Below are positions 36,065 to 49,700 of a stretch of DNA of 64,000 bases, in pieces (within the stretch, counting starts at the first letter, position 1; every line of letters starts with the position of its first letter). The stretch is from Phocoena phocoena (taxonomy: Eukaryota > Chordata > Mammalia > Artiodactyla > Phocoenidae): contig NC_089220.1 of the NCBI RefSeq assembly GCF_963924675.1, forward strand, positions 53,640,639-53,704,638, read 5' to 3'. The position numbers and the translations under genes were made by a program. The notes beneath the pieces were generated by a model. It ran no database searches. It had not been told where the DNA came from and saw only the letters and a program-made list of their open reading frames with translations.

Positions 36065-39000
36065 ATGGCAATAAGAACATACGTATCAATAATTACTTTA
36101 AATGTAAATGGACTAAATGCTCCAATCAAAACATAAAGAGTGGGTGAATGGATATAAAAACAAGACCCATTCGTGCAATGCCTACAAGAGACTTCAGATG
36201 TAAAGAAACATACAGACTGAAAGTGAGGGGATGGAAAAATGTATTCCATAAAAATGGAAATCAAATAAAGCCAGGATAGCAATACTTATATCAGACAAAA
36301 TAGACTTTATTTTTTTTTTATGGACACTTGATTTATTTTCAGTTTCTGGCTGTTATGAATAAGTCTGTTATGATTATTCTTATATATTTTCCTAAACCCC
36401 AATGCATTTATATTTTAAGTATAAAATATATACAGAACAGTTCAGGGATTATTACAGACATTCATGTATCACCACCCATATTTAATAAAAGTTAACATTT
36501 TGCCATATTCAGTTTTTTTCTAAAGAAAGTTTACAGATTTAGTTGAAAGTCACTCTGTATCCCTCCTCACTTCTATTCTTCACCTCTCATACTTCAGAAG
36601 TAACCACTCCGAAGTTTGAATCCTTTCTGTGCTTTTATGTGTTTGATAATATGTATGTATGAATGGATTTCTTTTCATTAATATGCTAGATATTTGTTGG
36701 GCATTTTCCATCTGGAAAGTCATGTCTTACTTCCAAGAATTCTTTCTTGGATTATTTAACTGAGAAGTTGCTCTCTTCAGTTTTCTCCATTCTCTCCTTC
36801 TGGAATTCCTGTTATTCAGATGTTGGACCTCCTGGATTCATCCTCTTATAAAATAGATTTTAAAATAAAGACTGTTACAAGAGACAAAGAAGGACATTAC
36901 AAAACGATCAAGGGATCAACCCAAGAAGAAGATATAACAATTATAAATATATATATATATGTATCCAACAAAGGAACACCTAAATACATAAAGCAAATAT
37001 TAATAGACATAAAGGGAGAGATAAATATGAACACAATAATAGCAGGCAACTTTAACACCCTACTTACATCAATGGACAGATGATCCAGAGAGAAAATCAA
37101 TAAGGAAACTGGCCTTAAATGACATATTAGAACAAATGGAGTTAAAAGATATATAGAGAAAGAACACTGCACTTAAAAGCAGCATAATACACATCCTTTT
37201 TAAGAGCACATGCAACATTTTCCAGGACAGATCACATGCTAGGCCACAGAATAAGCCTCAGTAAATTTAAATAATTTGAAATCATATTAAGCATTTTTTC
37301 TGACTACAATGAGACTAGAAATCAACTACAAGAAAAAAATGCAAAAATCACAAACATGTGGAGGCTAAACAATATGCTAGTAAACAACCAATGAATCACT
37401 GAAGAAATCAAAGTGGAAATCAAAAAATATCTGGAGACAAATGAAAACTAAAATACAATGATCCAAAATCTATGGAATGCAGCAAAAGCCATTCTAAGAA
37501 GGAAACTTATAGCAATACAAGGTTACCTCAGGAAACAAGAAAAATCTCAAATAAACAACCTAACCTTACACCTAAAGGAGCTAGAAAAAGAACAAAAAAT
37601 CCCCAAAGTTAGTAGAAGGAAAGCAATCATAAAGATCAGAGCAGAAAGAAATGAAGTAGAGGGAAAAAAAAACCACACACACAATAGAAAAGATCAATGA
37701 AACTAAGAGGCGATTGTTTGAAATGATGAACAAAATTGATAAACCTTTAGCCAGACCCATCAATAAAAATAAAGAGAAGGCCACAATCAATAAAATCTGA
37801 AATGAAAAAAGAGAAGTGACAACTAACACCAAAGAAATACAAAGGATCATAAGAGTACTATGAACATCTATATGTCAATAAAATAGACAACCTAGAAGAA
37901 ATGGAAAATTCCGAGAAATGTGCAATCTCCTAAGACTGAATCAGGAAGAAATAGAAAATATGAACAGACCAATTACCAGTAATGAAACTGAACCAGTAAC
38001 AAAAAACTCCCAACAAACAAAAATCTAGGACCAGATGGCTTCACAGGTGAATTCTACCAAGCATTTAGAGGAGAGTTAACACCCGTCCTTCTCAAACTAT
38101 TCCAAAAAATGGCAGAGGAAGGAACACTTCTGAACTCCTTCAGTGAGATCAGCATTACCCTGATACCAAAACCAAAGATATCACCAAAAAAAGGAAATTA
38201 CAGGCCAATATCACTGATGAACATTGATTCAAAAATCCACTACAAACCAAATCCAAAAATAGATCAAAAGGATCATACACCATGTCAAGTGGGATTTATG
38301 CCAGGGATGCAAGGATTTTTTAATATCCACAAATAGATCAAGATCAATGTGATATACCACATTAAAAAATTGAAGAATAAAAGCCATATAATCACTTCAA
38401 TAGATGCAGAAAAACGTTTTGACAAATTTCAGCATCAATTTTTGATAAAAACTCTCCAGAAAGTGGGCATAGAAGGAGCATACCTGAAATAATAAAGGCC
38501 ATATGACAAGCCCACAGCTAACATCATACTTAATGGTGAAAATCTTAAAGCATTTCTTCTAACATCAGGAGAAAGACAAGGATGCCCACTCCTGCCACTT
38601 TAATTCAACATAGGATTGGAAACCCTGGCTACAGAAATTAGACAAGAAAAAGAAATAAATAGAATGCAAATTGTAAAGGAAGAAGTGGAATAGTCATTGT
38701 TTGCAGATGACATGATACTATACATAGAAAATACTAAAGACACCAGCAAAAAACTGCTACAGTTCATCAATGAATTAAAGTTGCAGGTTACAAAATTAAT
38801 AAACAGAAATCTATTGTATTTCTATACACTAACAATGAACTATCAGAAAAAGAAATTAAGAAAATGATCTCATTTACAACTGCATCAAAAAGAATTAAAT
38901 GCCTAGGAATGAACATTCCTAAGGTGGTAAATGACCTGCATTCAGAAAACTATAAGAAACATGAAAGAAATTAAAGGTGACACAAACAGAGGTAAAGCTA

Positions 39001-40385
39001 CACTGTGTTCTTGAATTGGAAGAATTAATATCGTTAAAGTGACCAGACTTCCCAAGACTCAATACATCCCTATCAAAATACCAAGAGCATTTTTCACAGA
39101 ACAAATAATTTTAAAATTTGTATGGAACCACAAAAGACCCTGAAGAGCCAAAACAATCCTGAGAAAGAAAAACAGCTAGAGGAATCATGCTCCCTGACTT
39201 CAGACTATACTACAAAGCTACAGTAATCAAGACAGTATAATACTGGCACAAAAACAGACACAGATCAATGGAACAGAATAGAGAGCCCAGAAATAAACCC
39301 ATGCACTTATGGCCAATTAATCTACTACAAAGGAGGCAAGAATATACAATGGAGAAAAGACAGTCTCATCAATAAGTACTGCTGGTAAACCTGAACAGTT
39401 CCATGTAAAGGAATGAAATTAGAACATTCTCCAATAACATATACCAAAATAAACTAAAAATGAATTAAAGACCTAAATGTAAGACCAGAAACCATGAAAC
39501 TCCTAGAAGAAAACATAGGCATAACACTCCTGAAAAAAATCATAGCAATATTTTTTTGGATCTGTCTCCCAAGGCAAAAGAAATAAAAGCAAAAATAAAC
39601 AAATGGGACCTAATTAAACTTAAAAGCTTTTGCACAGCAGAGGAAACCATCAACAAACAAAAAGACAACCTACAGAATGGGAGAAAATAATTTCAAATGA
39701 TGCAACAAATAAGGAAATAATATCCAAAATATACAAACAGCTCTAACAACTCAACGTCAAAAAACCAAAGGACCCAATTTAAAAAATGGGCAGAAGTCCT
39801 CTATAGACATTTTTCCAAAGAATATGTACAGAGGGCTAACAGGCACATGGAAAGATGCTAAACATCATTAATGATCAAAGAACTGCAAAATAAAACCACA
39901 ATGAGATATTACCTCACACCTATAAAAATGGCTATCTTCAAAAAGTGTACAAATAACAAATGTTGAAGAGGTTGTGGAGAAAAGGGAACCCTCTTACACT
40001 GCTGGTGGGAATGTAAATTGGTGAAGCCACTGTGGAAAACAGTATGGAGGGTTCTCAAATACAATGAATAGAACTACCATACAACCCAGCAATTCCACTC
40101 CTGGTTATTTATCTGAAAAAACAAAAGCAGAAATTCAAAAAGAGACATGCACTCCATGTAATAAAGATACATAGCAGCATTATTTACAATTGCTAAGATA
40201 TGAAGCAACCTCAGTGTCCATCAACAGATGAATGAATAAAGAAGATGTGGTAATATACATAGAATGGAATACTACTCAGCCATAAAAAAGAATGAAATAA
40301 TGCCATTTTCAACAACATGGATGGACTTGGAGGGTATTATGCTAAGTGAAATAAGTCAGACAGAGAAGACAAACACTGTAGGATA
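36065..40385 (+). pseudogene. L1 ORF2 remnant, interrupted
   Basis: Starts at an ATG followed by GCAATAAGAACATACGTATC, the usual ORF2 opening. Landmarks follow in order: endonuclease text to 36310, a 539-bp insert (36311-36849), then GTTACAAGAGACAAAGAAGG, RT blocks including CAAGTGGGATTTATGCCAGG (QVGFMPG) and GTTTGCAGATGACATGATAC (FADDMI) near 38700, and the C-terminal region to about 40385. Many stops and frameshifts. It keeps the glycine of the QVGF motif, unlike the young copy. Confidence 0.9.
36311..36849 (-). mobile_element. Old retroposed insert in L1 ORF2, unassigned
   Basis: A T-run at 36311-36319 marks a reverse-oriented poly(A). The flanks AAAATAGACTTTAT (36297-36310) and AAAATAGATTTTA (36850-36862) look like a diverged target duplication. 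The interior (GGACACTTGATTTATTTTCA, TGTATCACCACCCATATTTA, TTCAGATGTTGGACCTCCTG) mixes text resembling old L1 3' and L1/HAL1 ORF1 sequence. Family not assigned. Confidence 0.55.
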
Positions 40386-42360
40386 TCACTTATATGTGGA
40401 ATCTAAAAAATAAAACTAGTGAATATAACAATAAAGAAACAGACTCACACATATAGTGAACATATTAGTGGTTACTAGTGGAGAGAAAGAAGGGCAGAGG
40501 GGCAAGTACAGGTAAGGAAATAAGGGGTACAAACTACTATGTATAAATTAAATAAGATACAAGGAGATATTGTACAACACAGGAATATAGCCAATACTTC
40601 ATAATAACTACAGATGGAATATAACCTTTAAAAATTGTGAAACACTATGTTGTTCATCTGAAACTTATATAATATTGTATATCAACTATACTTCAATAAA
40701 AAAGTAAAATAAAAATAAACAGATATTGAAATTAAGAAAGCAATTCCATTTACAGTAACACTGAAAAATGTACTTAGGAAAAAAAATTTTAAAAACAAGT
40801 ATAGGTTTCAACACTGAAACTATAAAATACCGCTGAAAGAAGTTAAAGAAGATCTACATAAATAAAGACTCATTTCATGTTCTTAGACTGGAAGACTCAA
40901 TATAGTCAAAATGGCAATTCTTCTAAAACTGATCCATTAAAAAAACTACGTAATCTCTATCAAAATACCAGGTTTTTTTGGTAGAAATTGGAAGTTAATC
41001 CTAAAATTTATGTAGAAGTGCAAAGCACAGAATAGTCAAAAACTTTTGAAAAAGTATAATAAAGTTAGATGACAAACTATCCAAGTTCAAAAAGTTATCC
41101 AAGTTATAAAGTCACACTAATCAAAACAGTGTGGTATCGGCAAAAGAAAAGGCATACAGATCAATAGAACAGAAATGAGGGCATAGGTATGAGAGTCCAG
41201 GAATAGATTAATTGATCTTCAACAAAGATATCAAGTCAGTTCAATGCAGGAAATGATAATCTCGTCAACAAACAGTGCTGAGACAATTGCATGTCCATAT
41301 GAAAGAACAAAGCGAACTTAATTAGACCCTTATGCATCATACAATATACATGTTAATTCAAAATGGATAATTACCTAAATGTAAGATATAAAACAAAAGC
41401 TTCTAGAAGAAAACACAGGAGAAAAGCTTTGTGAGCTTTGAGAAAAAGTTCTTAGGTAAGACACCAAAAACACAATTCATAACAAAAAAATTAATAAATT
41501 GGATTTCATAAAAATTAAAAACTTCTATACTTCAAAATACTCCATTTAGAAAATTAAAAGGTAAGTCAAAGACTGGAAAAAAATATTTGCAAATCAAATA
41601 TTTAATCAAAAATCTGTACGAAAAATTTATAAAGAACTATTACAACTCAAGAATAAGAAAACAATTCAATTTTTTAAATGGGCAAATGATTTAAACAGAC
41701 ATTTCACCAGAAGAAGATATATGAATGGATAGTAAGCACAAGAAAAGACGTTAGCCATCATTAGTCATTAGAGAAATGCAAATTAAAACCACAGTGAAAT
41801 ATCATGGCACACCCACAATAATGGTTATAACAGAAAGACAGATAATACCCAGTGTCAGAAAGGATACAAAAAAACTAAATCCTTGTTCACTGCCGACATG
41901 ATATTATGATGTAAGGAATGTAAAGTGGCATAGTCACTTTGGAAATCAGTATGTCAGTATCTTCCAGGATTTAAAAATACACTTACAGTATGACCCAGCA
42001 ATTTCACTCCTAGGGATCTAGCCAAAGAATTAAAAACATATGTCCATAAAAGGACACGTACATGAATGTTCACAGCACCATTATTCAAAATAATCCCAAC
42101 CTGGAAACTATCTAAATGTCCAACAACTTGTAAATGGATAAACAAAATACTATTCAGAGATATAAAGGTACAAAATACGGATACATGCTAAAACATGGGT
42201 TAACAGCCCATCCAAATTCATCAAATGCAAAAGACTACATTTTATATGATTCCCGTTATATAATGTCTAGAAAAGCCAAATCTGTAGAGACAGAAAGCAG
42301 AATATCATTGTCTACTGTACATTTTGATGTAATACCACTGACAAAAATTCTTTAAAATCC

Positions 42361-45300
42361 AACTTAATGTTATACGGTAGAAATGGCCACTTTGCACTTG
42401 CAACTGCCATTGTCATTGTGAAAAGGTATCAGATTAAAACATAAATCAGTATTTTCAGATGATTTGCCCAATAGAATGATATTTAAATAAAAGACAGTTT
42501 TTAGTTTTAAAAATAACATGTTTTTTACTACTTTCTACTATAGAACATTTTTCAAAAATTGAAAAGCTTTTTTAAAAATTCCTGTAATATTATCACTCTG
42601 AAAACTAGTATTTCCTTCCATGTCTTATGTTTTGAATAAAACTTGGTAATATTAATAACTAGAATTTAATCCTACTATATTTTTATCCTTAATATCATAT
42701 TTTAAGCATTTTTCCCATGCCTTTAAACATGCTTCAAACCTTATTTTTAATAGTCATATAACAACATAGCAGGCTCTGATTTCATTGAAAAATTTCTAAA
42801 AGTGGGATTTCTATTATGAAGAGTGTGAATATTTGCAAAGTTATTCATACACATGGTCAGTCTCCAAAAATAAGTAGACAGATAGATAAATACAGACTGT
42901 AACAGTTTATATTCCCACCAGAAATTAAAGTACTCATTTCTCCTTAAAATTATGTTTTTTTAAATCACTGATAATTTAATAAGGGAAAGTTATTGCCTGT
43001 TTTTAATTAACATTTAATTATTATATGATGGAATTTTGATGATCTAGCTAAGCAAGTATTACTCTGATGACAGTCTTGAAAACTTTCAAGTTTTAACTCT
43101 TGCCTGTTTAATTTTGTGACCGAGAATTTTAGATACATCTTTTGTTAAAAATTCTGCAAACACAGAAAGACAACTAAATGCACGAATGATTGAGCCTGGA
43201 AGAAAGTGTAAAATCCTTCTACTATACTCATAACTTCCCTTCAAGGCACAGTCAATTACTTTCTTGAAGACTCTGGAAGCAATCTGCTCTTCCACTTTAT
43301 ATATCCCTGAAATTTTTATCTGTTCCTTTCTTGTTATACCAGATTCACTTTAAAAAATACATATTTTAGAGGAAAAGTTGACATGAATTACCAGAAATGC
43401 AGACACTTGATGTGCTCTCTTTTAAGACTATCTTCCCTCTAAACTGTTCCCCACAAAGATATGTATTGAATTTCTGTGGTAAATACTGATCCAATTAGTA
43501 AGTCAGGGTTACATACCTAACAAAAGTAGAAAAGCAAATGTTTAACACAAATCTTAAGGTATGTAGAAATACAGATCCATCGCCATTTCAAAAGTCCCCA
43601 GATGCATAAGCAAGGAAAACATGTGTTCAGGGGATAGTATGATGTATTTTTTTAGCTACTTCTTATATTGACTATCTTTTGCCTCTTATTGTTGCCAGTT
43701 GAGTGAAACTCGGTGAAATACAAGAGTTAGTGTACTTTTCAAAGGTAAGAAATTTTCCAGTGGTAATTTTCCATTATTCTATAATTCTCTTTTTAAAATA
43801 AGGGTTAGTATAGTACTATATATGATGCAGTTTTATTTCAATTATTCCACACAAACTTACTGAATATCAGGAACTGCCTGAAGCATTAAATACAAAGATA
43901 AGTAAGACATGGTTCCAGCCATTTAGGGAACTTATAGTCTATAAGTTTAATATTTATATTAGCAAATATCCTGCTGATTTCAAGAGGGTCTTGTCTGGGT
44001 CAAAAAAGAAAAGAAAAAGAAAGAAAAAGGATGTCATTCTGTTTCTTATTGCAATGTTCCTGTGAAAGGAGTCAGTTCACTTGCTCTTGGCTGCTTTATG
44101 CCAAGTTTCTTAAAATTGCAGCATATTATTCTATTTAGGTAATTTCTCATTGTAACTACACTAGTCAGATTATTTGCTTAATAATTATTTGACAATATTT
44201 TAAATTTGCTATTGGGAAATAGATTGAAGCAATATTTAAAACAAAATTTCAGAGAACATCATTACATTTTGTCTTATTAGTAATTGCTCTAAGTTCTACA
44301 TTGCAGAAATAATTTTAGTACAACTAATTTAGTTTGCTACTCTTATTTTATTCTTTTCTTAGCAAAATTAAAACCAAAATTTTTCCAATATAGCTCCCCT
44401 TAGTAAATTTTTACTCTTAGTACAGCCAGATTTAAAATATATGTAAAAATATATATATATGTAAAATATATGTAACAATGTTAAGATGCAATGTCTTAAG
44501 AATAATTGAAATTTTCATGAATTTTGTATAGTTTAAATTTTTGCTTGATAGCTTTTGTTTATAAGTTGTATTTGTATTTTATAAGTTCATCTTGATGTTT
44601 TAAGTTTCCACCTTAACACCAAGGAAAGAATCTGAGTAAGTACAATCCCATTTGCTAAAAGTTTAGATAAACAATACTAATCTTGACAACTAAAAGTCTA
44701 AAGGAATAGACTCGTTGATTCACAAATATTTTCCTTCTTTCACTTAAGCCTTTTACCAATATCAAAAGGTTTTTTTTCTTACAAGAAAGAAAATTCTCCC
44801 AGAAAAATAAGTTATGACATAAAATAAGTATCAAGATAAGTATCATGAATAATTGACAGCTAAGCATTCTCTCAAAGGAAAATTCAATTATATATTTTAG
44901 TAAAGAGTTACTCTATTTATACATCTAATATCAATTCTAAACATGAATGTTTGCTTGAATCATCTACTTTTATTATTAATTAAACATTATGCAATTGAAA
45001 TTCCCACATCTTACATTCTACAACAGAAAAGGACTGGTCATATTTTGAGCAGCCAAAATCAAGGTGCTAAGACTAATTTAAGCTAATAACTGAGAATAGT
45101 GATAAGATATTACTAGTTTCTGAATATGGAAATAACATGGCACTCCCTGGATACATGCTAAGAGTTAAGGAATTTCTGCTCTTTTAAATACTATAAGTGT
45201 TCTTAGGTAACAGTAATAAGAGAATATTGAGCAGGGAAAATGCTATTCTATTAAAAAGAAATAATTCATTAGTTTCATTGGAATGTCCATTTAGATAAAC

Positions 45301-45489
45301 TGTGAAATATTTACTGTAAAAGATTAGTGTATAACCTAAAAATAGAAATGGTTCCTTAATAATGCAAACAGAGGTAGCCAAAGTTTAAAAGGAATTAATA
45401 TAGGAAACTTGATTTTTGAAATTTAAATAATTCAGGCCATTACTTTTACATTTTCTTTTCAATGACGTAACTATCTTTTTCTTACCAAA
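42361..45489. other. Old repeat traces and unique DNA
   Basis: About 42490-43070 contains reverse L1M-like text (GTAACAGTTTATATTCCCAC, CAGAAATTAAAG). About 43835-43945 (ATACAAAGATAAGTAAGACA, TGGTTCCAGCCATTTAGGGA) resembles an L2/L3-type fragment. The rest, including 43946-45489, shows nothing recognisable. Confidence 0.5.
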
Positions 45490-45720
45490 TATGAGAGGTG
45501 ACTTGTGGTAAAGACATTAAGATCTGGAGTAGCCTGTCAGAGTTCAACCAGCTTGGTGAATTTGAGAAGCCACTTAATTCTCTATAACTCAGTTTCCTTC
45601 TTATTAACACTGAATGATAATAGCACCTATTCCATCTATTTGTGGTGAAGATGAAATATGTTATTACATGTAAAACATTTAGAGTAGTGCCTCAGCACAT
45701 AGTAAGTACTCAATAAAAAT
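45490..45720 (+). mobile_element. MIR SINE
   Basis: Clear MIR order: AAGATCTGGAGTAGCCTGTC, AGAGTTCAACC, CACTTAATTCTCTATAACTC, AGTTTCCTTCTTATTAAC, then TAATAGCACCTATTCCATCT, TACATGTAAAACATTTAGAG and CACATAGTAAGTACTCAATA. Nearly full length and ancient. Confidence 0.85.
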
Positions 45721-45737
45721 AGTATCAAACATATACA

Positions 45738-46135
45738 TATACTGTTTTAGCTTGCTCAGGCTGCTGTAACAAAATATGACAGACTGGGTGGTTTAAACAG
45801 ATGTGAGTTTATTTCTCACAGTTCCAGAGTCTGGGAAGTCCAAAATCAAGGTGCTCATAGGTTAAGGGTCTGGTAAGGGCCCTCTTCCTGGTTTGCAGAG
45901 GCCTGTCTTCTCCTTACATCCTCATGTATCCTTTCCTTGGTATGAGGGAAGAGACAGAGATCCCCTATCTCTTTCTCTTTTTACAAGGGCATTAATTTCA
46001 TCATGAGGGCCCTACCTTCATGACCTAATCTAACCTTAACTACTTCTCAGAGGTCCCACCCGCAAATACAATTACATTGCTAATTAGGGCTTCAACATAT
46101 GAATTTGAGGTGGCTAAACGTTCAGTCCATGGCAT
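45738..46135 (-). mobile_element. MaLR-type (MLT1/MST) solo LTR
   Basis: GGCTGCTGTAACAAAATATG, ACTGGGTGGTTTAAACAG, TTATTTCTCACAGTTCCAGA, AAGTCCAAAATCAAGGTGCT and, at the far end, GCTTCAACATATGAATTTGA follow the reverse complement of MLT1/MST LTRs from 3' to 5'. No internal retroviral sequence is attached, so it is a solo LTR of an ancient ERVL-MaLR element. Confidence 0.85.
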
Positions 46136-46261
46136 ATACATATATGTGATGTATGTATATAACACATAAATAATAAGATATGTAAATAAGAATGAAGGAA
46201 TATTCCTTTGAACTAGAAAGTACAATTTCATTAATGTGTATGCACTTAGTACAATATGTAG

Positions 46262-46291
46262 AATAATTGTTATTCTTCAATAACAATTATT
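46262..46291. repeat. Perfect 13-bp inverted repeat with 4-base loop
   Basis: AATAATTGTTATT (46262-46274), loop CTTC, AATAACAATTATT (46279-46291). Every stem base pairs. It is AT-rich, so hairpin stability would be modest. No surrounding element explains it. Confidence 0.9.
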
Positions 46292-46379
46292 GAACAAAAT
46301 GTATAACAAGTATATATTTGTATATAATTCTCATAATCTGACTCAGTTTTGCTCTTAAATTTTAGTTTAAAACTTTATT

Positions 46380-46739
46380 GGACTTCCCTGGTGGCACAGT
46401 GGTTAAGAATCCACCCACCAATGCAAGGGACACGGGTTTGAGCCCTGGTCTGGGAAGATTCCACGTTCCGTGGAGCAACTAAGCCTGTGCGCCACAACTA
46501 CTGAGCCTGTGCTCTAGAGCCCACAAGCCACAACTACTGAGCCCGCGTGCCACAACTACTGAAGCCCGCGCACCTAGAGCCAGTGCTCCACAACAAGAGA
46601 AGTCACCACAATGAGAAGCCAGCACACCACAACAAAGAGTAGCCCCCACTCTCCACAACTAGAGAAAAGCCCACATGCAGCAATGAAGACCCAATGCAGC
46701 CAAAAATAAATAAATAAATTTATAAAACAAACCAAAAAG
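46380..46739 (+). mobile_element. CHR-1-type long tRNA-derived SINE
   Basis: Head GGACTTCCCTGGTGGCACAG, box A TGGCACAGTGG at 46392-46402, box B GGTTTGAGCCC at 46435-46445, then a body with repeated GCCACAACTACTGAGCC units, GAGAAGCCAGCACACCACAA and an AATAAATAAATAA tail. The 11-bp duplication AAAACTTTATT occurs at 46369-46379 and 46740-46750. About 350 bp, the long form of the cetacean CHR group, more diverged than the CHR-2 copies. Confidence 0.93.
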
Positions 46740-46750
46740 AAAACTTTATT

Positions 46751-49700
46751 AAAAATATTAATTTAACTGACTTAAAAATACTTCTATTGAATCATCCTCT
46801 TAAGGCTTATAAAAGATGATACCCACATGGTTGACCAAATATCTGACTTTCCACTGGATATAATCTAAGTTCCATAAAAAGATAAAAAATATACACTTGT
46901 ATCAAAATAACTGTACTTGCACAAGATAAGTATGATACATTGTGGCATCTTCTATACAGGCCATTTCATTAATATGGTTACAAGTAAAATTCAATCTTCA
47001 AAGCACAAAAAAAGTTATAAATATATCATGACGGATTATGCTATTAAATCACACTTACAGAGCGTTCAGCAATCCACAGGCCAGACAGAAGTAATGACAC
47101 TTGGCATCGAAGTGTCAAAAGATTCACCTGATAAGGAAAAAATAACTCCATTTTATTTAAGCAGGGGGTCAATGTTCAGCAAGCTTTTCCTCCCTGGAAG
47201 GGTAATGATTTCAATGCAATTACCCCTCAGCTGTCAGAATCCAAAGGTCAGATTTGACCATTTGCTATTTTTAAATGCACTTACTGGGCCTACCAGCTAG
47301 ACTGAAATTTGCAGTAACTATACAACTAATTTTGAGTGCTGGTAAGAAAGGAGGAAATCATGAAACAGAAACTGTAAGTTAACCTGTGAAATGGAAGTCA
47401 GTAGCAAATGTAATAAGCTAGGTAGTTTTGAAATATTAAAGTTTGGAAACTGAAATTCTATTAATACTTATCTCCAGTTAATAAGAAGGCAAACAACTTT
47501 ATCTAATCTACCAGAGAACCAGAAAAAATTATATTTTCCCCAAATTACTCTTAACTTTCAAAGAACTTTTGTTTTATTGTTTCATTGTCTTTTTCTTTCT
47601 GTAACCACAAGCAGATTGCTTATTCCTTCTCCTAGTTAATTTCTCTATGTAGCCCATAAAGAATTTCAATCTCCTTCACAAATTTCCTGAGGTATTAATT
47701 CCATAAGATACTTAGGTTATTAGGTTGTATCCAATTTTTTTCAACCAATAATTTGAAGGGTCCCTCCTCTTCAAGGGTTAAGGTGTAATTAGCCCTTCCA
47801 CTGAGACACAAACATCTATCTGACCCAAACTTTTAGTTTCCCACAGGTGAAGGGGTTCCCTACCCTCTTTTTCTTGCTGGACTTATTTACAGCTTTATTG
47901 AGGTATAACTTACATTAGATAAAATTCACTTCTTATATGTGTATAAATTGATGGATTTAGGGAATTGCACACAGTTATGTAAACATCCTTATCAAGATAC
48001 AGAATAATTCCAGCACCGTAAAACATTTCCTTTGTCCCTTAGAGTCAATCACCTCCCCTGACTGTGACCCCAGGTAAATAGGATGCAGATTGAAAATGGT
48101 ATAATGTTAGTGGAAAAGGTATGATCTTAGCCTAAGGCTTCATGTTTTCTAACTCTTGCTTTACATTGGAAAGAGTGCATGTGTTTGTTAAATCCTTTGA
48201 GTTGAAATGAAGAGAAAGACTGGATAAATAATAGGGGTTTACTGAAAGGGTAAACAGCAGCTCTCCTCGAATATTTGGCCATCTGGGTATCTCCCTCTAC
48301 ATCCATCCCTCTCATGGTGCTTTGGTCAGTGACACTGCTAGCAGCATTGTCTTTTACTCCTCTCGATATGTATTGATGTTGAGGTTGCTTGGTTTCTTCT
48401 CTCATTACTGGTTCAGATGCTGTCAGGTCTTGGGTTTCTTTGGACTGACTGGCCAGTGGGAAGAGTGAGGAGAGTTTGCTGCAATCTTTGACTTTACATT
48501 AACTGCTTCCATTACATTCCTGGCTATTTCTCTCTACACTCTTCTCCACCAACCAGCCAGTCTTCTCTGCACTTTCCAGTCTTAATTCCAAGGGAAAATA
48601 GGCTGATTGATTTAACTAAATATGTTCCACACTTAAAATATTTGAAGGAATACAAATTCTTGATAGGTTAGGTGGTATTTCTAAAATAAAAAGAAATCTT
48701 TTCAACTACACTTTTCTTACAATGATTCTGTATAAGAAACATTTTTGCTTTTTCACATCTGGAAAGTTCTCAAACAATGTCATGTATCTAGAACCTGTCA
48801 TACCAGGATACCTCACATATCACTGTCCAGTATATAGTCTGCCTTAAGGTAAAGTCCATATTCTTAGTCCACCAGTGACCAACACTGCCCAAATCATACT
48901 GTAGGACCTCTTCTCTGAACAAAGAGGCTGTTTGTGAGGAAGAGCACTGAGTACTATTGAATATCTGATTCAATAAATATTTATGTGTGTTTGCACATGT
49001 ACACACATATGACACCACACCACCACATGCTGGAAACTGATAGCACTTTGCCTGCTCATTTTAATGCATGGAGAAATGTTCTAAGTGAAAGTGGAGACCT
49101 AACCTACAGTAAGTGACAGTAATCTACACCTTCGTAAAGCCTGGACATTTGTCACCTTGATACTTCTATTCTGAATTATGAAAATAATGCCTGAAAAAAT
49201 AAATCATGGTGTATATTCAATGGTAAACATATACAATAATATGTCAAAACCTAACTTTGTACAGTTCTAGTTAGAGAAATTGTGATATAGTAGGTACTAA
49301 CCAGCGGTCTTGACAATCATTTCTTAATTAATAGATCTGTAGGTTCATGTCTAGCAGACTCTAAGAGAACTGTTCCCGGACATACAGTTTGGGTAAATGT
49401 AGAGTGGGGCCTGAGGTTCTATATTTGTAAAAATTTTCAAAGTGACTCAAGTGTGTAGCCACGTTTGCATATCACTGGCCTAGGAAATCATTGCCGTCAC
49501 TTGGACTCATTTCATTCACTTTTACCTGGTTTGAACTCCCCAAATGAAGCTAAATCATGGCTTAATCTTTCTGGTGATCAGCCCCAGTCTAGGATCCCAC
49601 CAAGAGTTGCCTCATTAGAACAAAAAATTCTATCACTCAGAAAATGTCAAGGGATTTACAAGCCCTGTGTCAGATGTGCCTATAATATAGGAAATTATAA

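Larger units (their letters stand above)
33132..40718 (+). mobile_element. Old full-length L1 (5'UTR, ORF1, ORF2, 3'UTR) with internal insert
   Basis: A complete L1 in plus orientation: start ATTGGCCAAGATGTAGAAAT, 5'UTR 33132-34737, ORF1 remnant 34738-35575, ORF2 remnant 36065 to about 40385, and 3'UTR ending CATCTGAAACTTATATAATA, CTTCAATAAAAAAG near 40710. Its 13-bp target duplication is ACAGAAATTGAAA (33119-33131) and ACAGATATTGAAA (40719-40731), one mismatch. Another element interrupts ORF2 at 36311-36849. Many stops and frameshifts make it inactive. Confidence 0.9.
29150..42360 (+). mobile_element. Old L1M host element, split into three pieces
   Basis: Three plus-strand blocks belong to one diverged L1: 29150-30720 (inter-ORF region and ORF2 5' half, with AAACAAATAGCAAAATGGCA, CATGCTGCCTACAAGAGA), 32277-33131 (RT region, CAGACCCATATGGCTTTACT, AAAGATGCAGAAAAGGCATT) and 40719-42360 (ORF2 3' part, GAAATTAAGAAAGCAATTCC, TGACCCAGCAATTTCACTCC). 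Later L1 insertions at 30721-32276 and 33132-40718 separate the blocks, each flanked by a target duplication. All frames are destroyed. This is the oldest layer of the nest. Confidence 0.8.

Noticed and set aside
46917..47300. 127-codon plus-strand frame, the longest outside an L1
   Set aside because: Composition is ordinary for chance sequence, no recognisable motif, no splice or promoter context.
48127..48405. 92-codon minus-strand frame with polar residues (MREETKQPQHQ)
   Set aside because: Could pass for an exon, but there is no family resemblance and no convincing splice sites. Comparative conservation would be needed to revive it.
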